A stretch of 9,609 nucleotides of DNA from Bacilli bacterium (GTDB lineage Bacteria; Bacillota_I; Bacilli_A; RFN20; CAG-826): NCBI GenBank assembly GCA_017618495.1, contig JAFZUD010000158.1, positions 1 through 9,609 on the forward strand, given 5' to 3'. Under the pieces are notes generated by a model that worked only from the letters and a program-made list of their open reading frames with translations, ran no database searches and was not told where the DNA came from. The first letter of the stretch is position 1; each line of letters begins with the position of its first letter. Below, one piece after another: positions 1 to 9,609 of this stretch. The translations under genes and the position numbers were made by a program.

Positions 1-1001
1 TCAGCACCACCCCAGCAATGGAAGTAGACGGCATTCTCTGGAGTGGCAGCGCCGATCTTCTTGAAGACATCCTTGTAGATGGCCAAGGTGCTGGCGTTGC
101 TCTGGTTCCACATGGTGGAATAGCCGGAACCGGTTGGGTCCTGGACGAAGGCGACATCGTCACCTAAGTCGGATTTGCTTTGGTTATTGGTCTCTCTGCC
201 AGAGGTGCGGAGATCGAGTTCGGTGCGGATATTGAGCTCGTCATGGAGGACGGCAACGGTCTCTTCGTCACAAGTGACGATGTGTTTCTGAATGTTTGGG
301 ATGGTGCCGTCGAAGGCGGTCTTGGTAAGCTCGCCGCCACGGTAGACGAGACCCTGCTTGACCTTACGGCCGCTTTCGGTCATCTTGCCGCCGAAGTCAC
401 GGACGTTATAGGCTGGGCCGCAGGTGATGTCGCGGAATGAGCCTTTGGTATGGAAGCTTCCGGTCTCGGAGAACTTGCTGCCATCGGCAGATTCGACTCT
501 CCAGTAATAGGTGGTGTCGCAAAGAAGGTTGATGAGGGTTGTTTTGGCCTCGGTGACGGTCTTTGTCTTGGCGCCTTCTAAGCTCTCGCTGGTTGAATAT
601 TTGAGGATATACTCCCCTTCATATCCTGGGGCTTCCCATTCAAGCTCGATTGGTTCGAAGTTGTCTCTGTCGTTGCCATCGTCGGTGCCTTGGTAAGCGG
701 TCGCGAAGACGCCTGGGCAAAGGTAATCGGCTTTGGTCTTGTCGGTTGGGCGCATCTTGTAGAGCTCATCCCCTACCACACCCTGTTCTTCGGCAGCGGC
801 GTACATGTCGTCGCAGTAACGCTGGATCTCTGGGTGGAGGATAGAGACCTCGCCGCCTTCGTTGTTCTTCTTAAGGGCGATGCCGTTTCCTTGAGGTTTG
901 GCTGAGGAAGCGCCTTCACCGGAAGAGGCGCCGTTTCCCTGAGTGCCACACGCCGTCAAGATGAAGAGCGATGAGGCAAGCAAAATAATGTTTTTCTTCA
1001 T
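1..1001 (-). CDS. Secreted lipoprotein with Fn3-like domain and tyrosine/lipid phosphatase domain (partial, C-terminus off the left edge)
   Basis: This gene reads from the ATG at 1001 off the left edge, giving 333 visible codons without a stop. Residues 1-18 form a lipoprotein signal: MKKN, a hydrophobic stretch, then the lipobox LTAC with Cys18 as lipidation site. A Gly/Ser-rich linker follows. Residues about 115-186 resemble a fibronectin type III domain, with LEWEAPG, YILKYS and TTYYWRVES-DG in the usual strand order. The phosphatase domain follows, with NVRDFGG (199-205), RGGEL (221-225) and NIRTELDLR (257-265). These are hallmarks of the bacterial Tyr/Ser/lipid phosphatase family Y_phosphatase3 (PF13350), which includes Mycobacterium PtpB and Listeria LipA. 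The window ends in HCWGGA (328-333), the start of the CX5R catalytic loop with Cys329 as nucleophile. The next two bases, GA, fit Asp or Glu. The start is supported by AAAGGA seven bases upstream. The protein is probably membrane-anchored and exported, so substrates may be outside the cell or in a host. Substrate unknown. Confidence 0.88.
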   Translation of the reverse strand, partial: MKKNIILLASSLFILTACGTQGNGASSGEGASSAKPQGNGIALKKNNEGGEVSILHPEIQRYCDDMYAAAEEQGVVGDELYKMRPTDKTKADYLCPGVFATAYQGTDDGNDRDNFEPIELEWEAPGYEGEYILKYSTSESLEGAKTKTVTEAKTTLINLLCDTTYYWRVESADGSKFSETGSFHTKGSFRDITCGPAYNVRDFGGKMTESGRKVKQGLVYRGGELTKTAFDGTIPNIQKHIVTCDEETVAVLHDELNIRTELDLRTSGRETNNQSKSDLGDDVAFVQDPTGSGYSTMWNQSNASTLAIYKDVFKKIGAATPENAVYFHCWGGA

Positions 1002-1008
1002 AAATATG

Positions 1009-1014
1009 TCCTTT
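1009..1014 (-). promoter_or_regulatory. Ribosome-binding site of the phosphatase lipoprotein gene
   Basis: AAAGGA on the minus strand lies seven bases before the ATG at 1001 and fixes that start. It is part of a small CCTT-TGA-AAGG dyad (1010-1020) that might weakly mask the site. The stem is only four base pairs, so I give that little weight. Confidence 0.7.
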
Positions 1015-1026
1015 CAAAGGGCTTTC

Positions 1027-1055
1027 TTAATGCTATAAGGGTAACGCATTAATGC
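1027..1055. repeat. Operator-like inverted repeat overlapping the phosphatase promoter
   Basis: TTAATGC (1027-1033) and GCATTAA (1046-1052) form a 7-bp inverted repeat with a 12-base spacer. It flanks the proposed -10 element. The right arm extends into a perfect 10-bp palindrome, GCATTAATGC (1046-1055), within the promoter spacer. As direct copies, GCATTAA recurs on the minus strand with a 22-base offset, close to two helical turns. This suggests a dimeric repressor or activator site, but no regulator is identified and the arms are short. Confidence 0.35.
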
Positions 1056-1060
1056 CTCAA
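1032..1060 (-). promoter_or_regulatory. Probable sigma-A-type promoter for the phosphatase lipoprotein gene
   Basis: On the minus strand TTGAGG (1060-1055) and TATAGC (1037-1032) are separated by exactly 17 bases. Each matches four of six positions of the TTGACA and TATAAT consensus. Transcription would begin near 1025 and leave a leader of about 24 bases with the AAAGGA site. Its position directly after the rpoC terminator makes a separate promoter expected. The call rests on sequence only. Confidence 0.5.
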
Positions 1061-1076
1061 AAGGAAGCACGCATAG

Positions 1077-1104
1077 AAAAAGGACCGCCTTTTAAGACGG
1101 TCCT
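1077..1104 (-). terminator. Rho-independent terminator of the rpoB-rpoC operon
   Basis: Sixteen bases after the rpoC stop, the minus strand reads AGGACCGTCTT, a short A-rich loop, then AAGGCGGTCCT, followed by a run of T. The stem pairs over about nine to eleven positions with one G-T wobble. Its lower part, AGGACCG/CGGTCCT, is perfect and G+C-rich. The T tract (1081-1077) follows directly. No T-rich tract lies on the other side, so it works only in the minus direction. Confidence 0.93.
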
Positions 1105-1120
1105 GATTGTTCTATACGAA

Positions 1121-5380
<4,260 letters not shown>

Positions 5381-5390
5381 GTTCTGCATT

Positions 5391-5396
5391 CCTCCT
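5391..5396 (-). promoter_or_regulatory. Ribosome-binding site of rpoC, deciding its start
   Basis: The minus strand reads TAAGGAGG (5398-5391), a perfect eight-base complement to the usual 16S rRNA tail. It overlaps the second of two tandem TAA stops of rpoB. The first ATG (5389) lies only one base beyond AGGAGG, too close for initiation. The next in-frame ATG (5380) lies ten bases beyond it and begins MFDIN as in related beta' proteins. Confidence 0.85.
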
Positions 5397-5398
5397 TA

Positions 5399-8300
5399 TT
5401 ATTCAGCGTCTCCGGCTGGGAATCTCGATGAGACCGAAAGGCCTTCTTCGAGGGCTTGCTCAGCTTCGGTAGCGCTGTCTTCGATGGCCTCCACCACTGG
5501 CTGGGCCTCTTCTTCGCCGCGTGGGGAAGTGAGGTTGCGGATGGCGGTGTTGACCTTACGCTCTTCGATCAAGGACTGCTTGGCAAGGGTATCCATGTCG
5601 ATCTTCTCGCCGATGTGATCGTAGAGAGCGACTTTCATACCAAGACCTTTAAGCTCTTTGGTGAAGACCTTGAAGGCTTCTGGCATGCCAGGGAGAGGGA
5701 GACCTGTGCGTTTGATGATGGATTCGTAGGTCTTGCGACGGCCGACTCTATCATCGGATTTGACGGTGATCATATCTTGGAGGACGTGGGCGGCGCCATA
5801 GGCTTCGAGAGCCCAGACTTCCATTTCGCCGAAACGTTGTCCACCGTTCTGAGCCTTGCCTCCAAGAGGCTGCTGGGTAACGAGTGAGTATGGACCAGTC
5901 GCACGGGCGTGTAACTTATCGTCGACCATGTGGACGAGTTTGATCATGTACTGGACGCCGACGGAGATACGCTCTGGGAAGCGTTCGCCAGTCTGGCCAT
6001 CATAGAGGATGGTCTTGCCATCGCTAGAGATGCCTGCGGCCTTCATGAGGTCGGCGATTTCTTTGTTGGACAAACCGTCGAAGATCGAGGTCGCAACTCG
6101 TAAGCCGAGCTTACGGCAGGCAAGACCAAGATGGATTTCGAAGATTTGGCCGATGTTCATACGGGACGGAACGCCCATAGGTGAAAGCATCAAATCGATT
6201 GGGGTGCCATCTGGAAGGAATGGCATATCCTCGACTGGGAGGATCTTGGAGATAACACCTTTGTTACCGTGACGGCCGGACATCTTGTCACCTTCGGAGA
6301 TCTTTCTCTTCTGGACGATGTAGACTCTGACCTTCTCGAGAACGGTTGGTGGGAGTGGGTCCTTGTTTCTATGGGTATAGACCTTGACCTTAAGGACGAT
6401 GCCAGCGCCGCCATGTGGGACACGGAGGGAGCTGTCTTTGGTGTCTTTGCTCTTCTCACCGAAGATGGCCATGAGAAGCTTCTCTTCTGGGGTGGATTCG
6501 CTTTGTCCTTTTGGTGTGATCTTACCAACGAGGATGTCGCCTTCTTTGACTTCGGCGCCTGGGACGACAATGCCGTCCTCATCGAGGTATTTCTTGGCCT
6601 CTTCGCCGACGTTTGGAATGTCTCTGGTGATATGCTCGTTTCCGAGTTTGGTCTCACGGCACTCAAGGTCATAGGCCTCGATGTGGATGGAGGTGTAGGT
6701 ATCATCCTTGACCATCTTCTCGGACATGATGATGGCGTCTTCGTAGTTATAACCGTGCCAGGTCATGTAGGCGATGAGGACGTTCTGGCCAAGGGCGAGT
6801 TCGCCATTCTTCATGGCTGGGCCATCGGCGATGACCTCCCCTGCTTTGATCTTGTCGCCTACTTTGACGATTGGGCTCTGGTTGATGCAGGTACCCTGGT
6901 TGGAACGGTCGAATTTCTGTAAGTGGTATTCGTGGATACCGCCTTTTTCTTTGACTTTGATGGTGGCGCTGTCCATGTAGACGACTTCGCCATTCTCAGA
7001 AGCAACAACGGCCAAGCCGCTGTCTTTGGCGATCTTTCCTTCCATGCCAGTGCCGACGTAGGCGATAGATGGACGGAGAAGAGGGAGAGCCTGACGTTGC
7101 ATGTTCGAGCCCATAAGAGCACGGGTAGCGTCGTCATTCTCAAGGAATGGAATACAGGCGGCAGCGACGGAAACGATCTCTTTTGGAGAGACGTCGACGT
7201 AACTGACTTCGTCAACTGGGGTGAGGCCGGAATCATCATCGTGTCTCGCGATGACTTCCTCATCAAGGAATTCCTTGACAATTTCTTTGCCTTCGCCGAA
7301 GTCGATTTCGACAGGCTCGCCTAAGCGGACGTTGGCCTGAGCGATGAATAAACCTCTTTCGTCATCGGCGCTTAAGTACTCAGCCTTGTCGCTGACGTAG
7401 TAATGCATCTTGCCATCCTTACCCTGCATATGCTTGACGATACGGTATGGGGCCTGGATGAAGCCGTAGCTATTGATCTTAGCGTAGGTGCTGAGGTTGT
7501 TGATAAGACCGATGTTCTGGCCTTCTGGTGTCTCGATTGGGCAGATACGGCCATAGTGGGTATAGTGAACGTCACGAACCTCCATGGACGCACGGTCTCT
7601 TGAGAGACCGCCAGGGCCAAGAGCGGAAATTCTTCTCTTGTTGGTGAGCTCAGCAAGTGGGTTGGTCTGATCCATGAACTGGGAGAGCTGGGAAGAAGCG
7701 AAGAATTCGCGGATAGCGGTTGTTAATGGGCGGATGTTGATGAGAGTCTGTGGCTTAGCGGATTCGAGGTCGGTGATGGACATCTTCTGCTGGACAGTCT
7801 TGCTCATCTTGGTAAGACCGATTCTGAATTGGGTCTGGAGAAGCTCTCCGACGCAGCGGACACGACGGTTGCCAAGGTGGTCGATGTCGTCGGTCTGGCC
7901 AAGGCCATCCATGATGTTGCAGAAATAAGAGAAGCAGGCAACCATGTCGCTGATGGTGACATGGGTGATGCCAGAAAGGTTGAGGTCGGTACCGATCATG
8001 GTAACGATGTCGTCTTTCTTGCCGATCTTATCGTGCGCGTAAACCTTAATAGTAGTGACGGTGCTGTGGGTGTCGAGAGCGGTGTTGACATTGAGGGTCT
8101 TGGTGAACTTCTTTGGGCTGTTCTCGAAGAATTCGATGTCACGGAGATGCTGGACGTCATCTTTGGTGAGGGTGTGACCCTTGGTGAATGGCTCGCCATC
8201 CTCGTTGCAGATGAATTCGCCATTGTCATCGATGATATCCTCAGCGAGGACGCGGCCTGGAAGTCTCTCGTAGAGACCAAGCTTCTGGGCGTATTTGAAA

Positions 8301-9193
8301 CGGCCAGCGCGACCAAGGTCATATCTCTTTGGATCGAAGAATTTCTGAACTAAGAAATTCTCGACGCCTTCTTTGGTGACAGGCTCGCCTGGTTTGAGTT
8401 TCTGGAAGATTTCGATCAAAGCTTTGTTGGAGTTCTCGGAAGTGTCTTTGGCGAGGGTGCCTCTTAAGGCCTCGGTGTCGCCGAAGAGTTCTTTGATCAT
8501 TTCGAAATCAGTAGTGACGCTCGTGCCATCTTCCTTCTTCTCTTTTGGTCCCTGGTCTAAGCCAAGAGCCTTGAAGAGGATGGTGGCTGGCATCTTTCTC
8601 TGACGGTCGATACGGACCCACATAAGACCATGGGAGTCGGTTTCGAACTGGAGCCAGGTACCACGGGTTGGGATGATTTCGCCGGTGTACATATGGACAC
8701 CCTGTTTGGTGTCGAAAGTGTCGCCGAAATAAGCGCCTGGGGATCTGACGATCTGAGAGACGATGACACGTTCTGCGCCATTGACGATGAAGGTTCCGGA
8801 TTCGGTCATCATTGGGACATCGCCCATGAAGACTTCGGCACCCTCTTTGATTTCTTTGGTTTTCTTATTGTGAATACGAAGGGTGACCTTGAGCTTGCTT
8901 GAATAAGTAAGGTCGTTTTCTTTGCACTCGAGTGGTCCGTATTCTGGTTCCTCGAAGTGGGAATCGACGTATTGGATTTCCGTTGTGTTAGCGTAGTTGG
9001 CGATCGGGAAGACTTCTTTGAAGACCTCATCGATGCCGCTCTTGAGGAAGAGCTTGAAGGACTCAGTCTGAATCTCAACCAAATATGGGAGTTCGAGAGA
9101 GCCGGAGATTTTTGAGAAGTCAAGACGGCCATTAAGCCTTGTTGGGTACTTCTCAAGGTAGTCTTTAACTGCGTTGTTTGCTTTTGCTGCCAT
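5399..9193 (-). CDS. rpoB: DNA-directed RNA polymerase subunit beta
   Basis: Beta forms half of the polymerase active cleft and the rifampicin pocket. The protein is 1264 aa, somewhat longer than Bacillus beta. It begins with the protrusion (ISGSLELPYLVEIQTESF) and lobe. The fork region with the rifampicin pocket is at 499-564. The hybrid-binding part carries GYNYEDA (Glu818/Asp819) and KRKISEGDKMSGRHGNKG (Lys970 and Lys978, matching E. coli Lys1065 and Lys1073). The C-terminal clamp part has HARATGPYSLVTQQPLGGKA. An acidic tail of about 40 residues follows. Asn518 corresponds to E. coli position 526, usually His, which predicts reduced rifampicin binding. Other pocket residues (E. coli Q513, D516, R529, S531, L533) are kept. 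The ATG overlaps the upstream methyltransferase stop as TAATG, with AAGGAG eight bases upstream, so translation is probably coupled. It ends in tandem TAA TAA just before rpoC. Confidence 0.99.
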   Translation of the reverse strand: MAAKANNAVKDYLEKYPTRLNGRLDFSKISGSLELPYLVEIQTESFKLFLKSGIDEVFKEVFPIANYANTTEIQYVDSHFEEPEYGPLECKENDLTYSSKLKVTLRIHNKKTKEIKEGAEVFMGDVPMMTESGTFIVNGAERVIVSQIVRSPGAYFGDTFDTKQGVHMYTGEIIPTRGTWLQFETDSHGLMWVRIDRQRKMPATILFKALGLDQGPKEKKEDGTSVTTDFEMIKELFGDTEALRGTLAKDTSENSNKALIEIFQKLKPGEPVTKEGVENFLVQKFFDPKRYDLGRAGRFKYAQKLGLYERLPGRVLAEDIIDDNGEFICNEDGEPFTKGHTLTKDDVQHLRDIEFFENSPKKFTKTLNVNTALDTHSTVTTIKVYAHDKIGKKDDIVTMIGTDLNLSGITHVTISDMVACFSYFCNIMDGLGQTDDIDHLGNRRVRCVGELLQTQFRIGLTKMSKTVQQKMSITDLESAKPQTLINIRPLTTAIREFFASSQLSQFMDQTNPLAELTNKRRISALGPGGLSRDRASMEVRDVHYTHYGRICPIETPEGQNIGLINNLSTYAKINSYGFIQAPYRIVKHMQGKDGKMHYYVSDKAEYLSADDERGLFIAQANVRLGEPVEIDFGEGKEIVKEFLDEEVIARHDDDSGLTPVDEVSYVDVSPKEIVSVAAACIPFLENDDATRALMGSNMQRQALPLLRPSIAYVGTGMEGKIAKDSGLAVVASENGEVVYMDSATIKVKEKGGIHEYHLQKFDRSNQGTCINQSPIVKVGDKIKAGEVIADGPAMKNGELALGQNVLIAYMTWHGYNYEDAIIMSEKMVKDDTYTSIHIEAYDLECRETKLGNEHITRDIPNVGEEAKKYLDEDGIVVPGAEVKEGDILVGKITPKGQSESTPEEKLLMAIFGEKSKDTKDSSLRVPHGGAGIVLKVKVYTHRNKDPLPPTVLEKVRVYIVQKRKISEGDKMSGRHGNKGVISKILPVEDMPFLPDGTPIDLMLSPMGVPSRMNIGQIFEIHLGLACRKLGLRVATSIFDGLSNKEIADLMKAAGISSDGKTILYDGQTGERFPERISVGVQYMIKLVHMVDDKLHARATGPYSLVTQQPLGGKAQNGGQRFGEMEVWALEAYGAAHVLQDMITVKSDDRVGRRKTYESIIKRTGLPLPGMPEAFKVFTKELKGLGMKVALYDHIGEKIDMDTLAKQSLIEERKVNTAIRNLTSPRGEEEAQPVVEAIEDSATEAEQALEEGLSVSSRFPAGDAE
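7619..7699 (-). other. Rifampicin-pocket region of beta with Asn at the E. coli 526 position
   Basis: Residues 499-525 align without gaps with E. coli 507-533. The difference from Bacillus that matters is LTNKRR instead of LTHKRR; the AAC codon is at 7642-7640 (Asn518). Ala514, at E. coli 522, is also Ala in Bacillus, so it is not informative. His to Asn at this position is a known rifampicin-resistance substitution and is the natural state in Spiroplasma and other Mollicutes. Confidence 0.9.
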
Positions 9194-9609
9194 TAAATTA
9201 GCTCCTTTTTGTCACTTGCTTGGATGACGAGATAACCTTTTTTCTTCTGAAGAACCTCTACCTTATTAAATAAAGAGGATAGATGCTCTTTCACACTGAG
9301 GGCGCCTTGCTTGACCCTGATGACGATGATGAGAGAGCCATTTTTGGTCAAATGCTCCCCTGCTTCGTCATAGATCTTGTAGGTGACCTTCTTCCCTGCC
9401 CTGATGGGAGGGTTAGAGATTATCGTGTCATAGATGGAGTTGATGTTGAGGTAAACGTCGCTGGTGACGGTCTCTACCTGAGAGGAAACGCCCAAGATAT
9501 CGGCGTTCTTTCTTGTCAGTTCGAGGGCCCTAAGGTTCACGTCTGAACACGTGATGAACCTAGTAGGGTCGAGGTGGGCGAGTATTAGTCCGATTGGTCC
9601 CGCTCCACA
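9193..9609 (-). CDS. ybxB: Class I SAM-dependent methyltransferase, YbxB/RsmC family (partial, N-terminus off the right edge)
   Basis: The frame is open from the right edge to TAA at 9195-9193, giving 138 visible residues. The first, CGAGPIGL, are the remains of the SAM-binding motif I, normally D-x-G-C-G-x-G-P-I-G. The catalytic motif ISNPPIRAGKK (NPPI codons 9414-9403) is characteristic of RsmC-like RNA guanine-N2 methyltransferases. The C-terminal part (IVIRVKQGALS, then KGYLVIQAS) matches Bacillus YbxB, whose gene also sits directly upstream of rpoB. An internal GTG at 9540 lies downstream of motif I, so it is not the real start. It likely methylates 16S rRNA in the cytoplasm, but the target base cannot be told from sequence. 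Its stop overlaps the rpoB start by one base, pointing to one transcript and coupled translation. Confidence 0.92.
   Translation of the reverse strand, partial: CGAGPIGLILAHLDPTRFITCSDVNLRALELTRKNADILGVSSQVETVTSDVYLNINSIYDTIISNPPIRAGKKVTYKIYDEAGEHLTKNGSLIIVIRVKQGALSVKEHLSSLFNKVEVLQKKKGYLVIQASDKKELI
9202..9207 (-). promoter_or_regulatory. rpoB: Ribosome-binding site of rpoB inside the methyltransferase 3' end
   Basis: AAGGAG on the minus strand ends eight bases before the rpoB ATG at 9193. It lies within the last codons of the methyltransferase gene, which fits translational coupling through the TAATG overlap. Confidence 0.85.

Noticed and set aside
180..440. Plus-strand open frame of 86 codons opposite the phosphatase
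   Set aside because: The minus strand reads through with lipobox, Fn3-like and phosphatase motifs; this frame is its shadow.
1010..1020. CCTTTGAAAGG dyad over the phosphatase ribosome-binding site as a regulatory hairpin
   Set aside because: Only four base pairs with a three-base loop, too weak to call a riboregulator.
6269..6922. Plus-strand open frame of 217 codons opposite rpoB
   Set aside because: It is the antisense image of the most conserved part of rpoB, in codon register, with no recognisable domain.
9193..9540. A complete 115-residue protein starting at GTG 9540
   Set aside because: The same frame continues upstream to the window edge with SAM motif I (CGAGPIGL), so this GTG is an internal Val codon of a larger gene.

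Overview
The window carries the end of a ribosomal/RNA polymerase operon from a bacterium related to Bacillota, plus the start of an unrelated secreted phosphatase gene. All four genes are on the minus strand, so the biological reading direction is from the right edge to the left edge. The gene order methyltransferase (YbxB type) - rpoB - rpoC is the Bacillota arrangement, and both polymerase subunits align best with Bacillus-type sequences from memory. Neither subunit has the Escherichia-type large insertion in the trigger loop. G+C is roughly half by eye. An Asn in the rifampicin pocket, where most bacteria have His, is a known Mollicutes trait. Together with the signal-peptidase-II lipoprotein, this suggests an uncultured Mollicutes-related lineage of Bacilli, such as the gut RF39/RFN20 type. 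That assignment is an inference and needs a phylogeny.

Layout, in transcription order. 9609-9193 is the C-terminal part of a class I SAM-dependent methyltransferase (YbxB/RsmC family), cut by the window edge. Its TAA stop overlaps the rpoB ATG by one base. 9193-5399 is rpoB (1264 aa). rpoB ends in tandem TAA TAA and is followed at once by rpoC, in the same frame, behind a perfect TAAGGAGG ribosome-binding site. 5380-1121 is rpoC (1419 aa from the preferred start). It is longer than the Bacillus protein because of several insertions, the clearest being an 89-residue block. A strong Rho-independent terminator at 1104-1077 closes the operon.

The 75-base gap after the terminator holds a plausible sigma-A-type promoter with an operator-like dyad around its -10 element. 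It is followed by a lipoprotein gene (1001 to the left edge) with an N-terminal fibronectin-III-like domain and a tyrosine/lipid phosphatase domain. The visible part of that gene ends inside the catalytic CX5R loop.

The three right-hand genes form one transcription unit for core transcription (beta and beta' subunits) and, by family, rRNA modification. The phosphatase is separately transcribed and acts outside the membrane. I see no mobile element, CRISPR array, RNA gene or defence system. The unusual points are the natural rifampicin-pocket substitution, the beta' insertions, the rpoC start, the in-frame rpoB/rpoC junction, and the phosphatase with its promoter.
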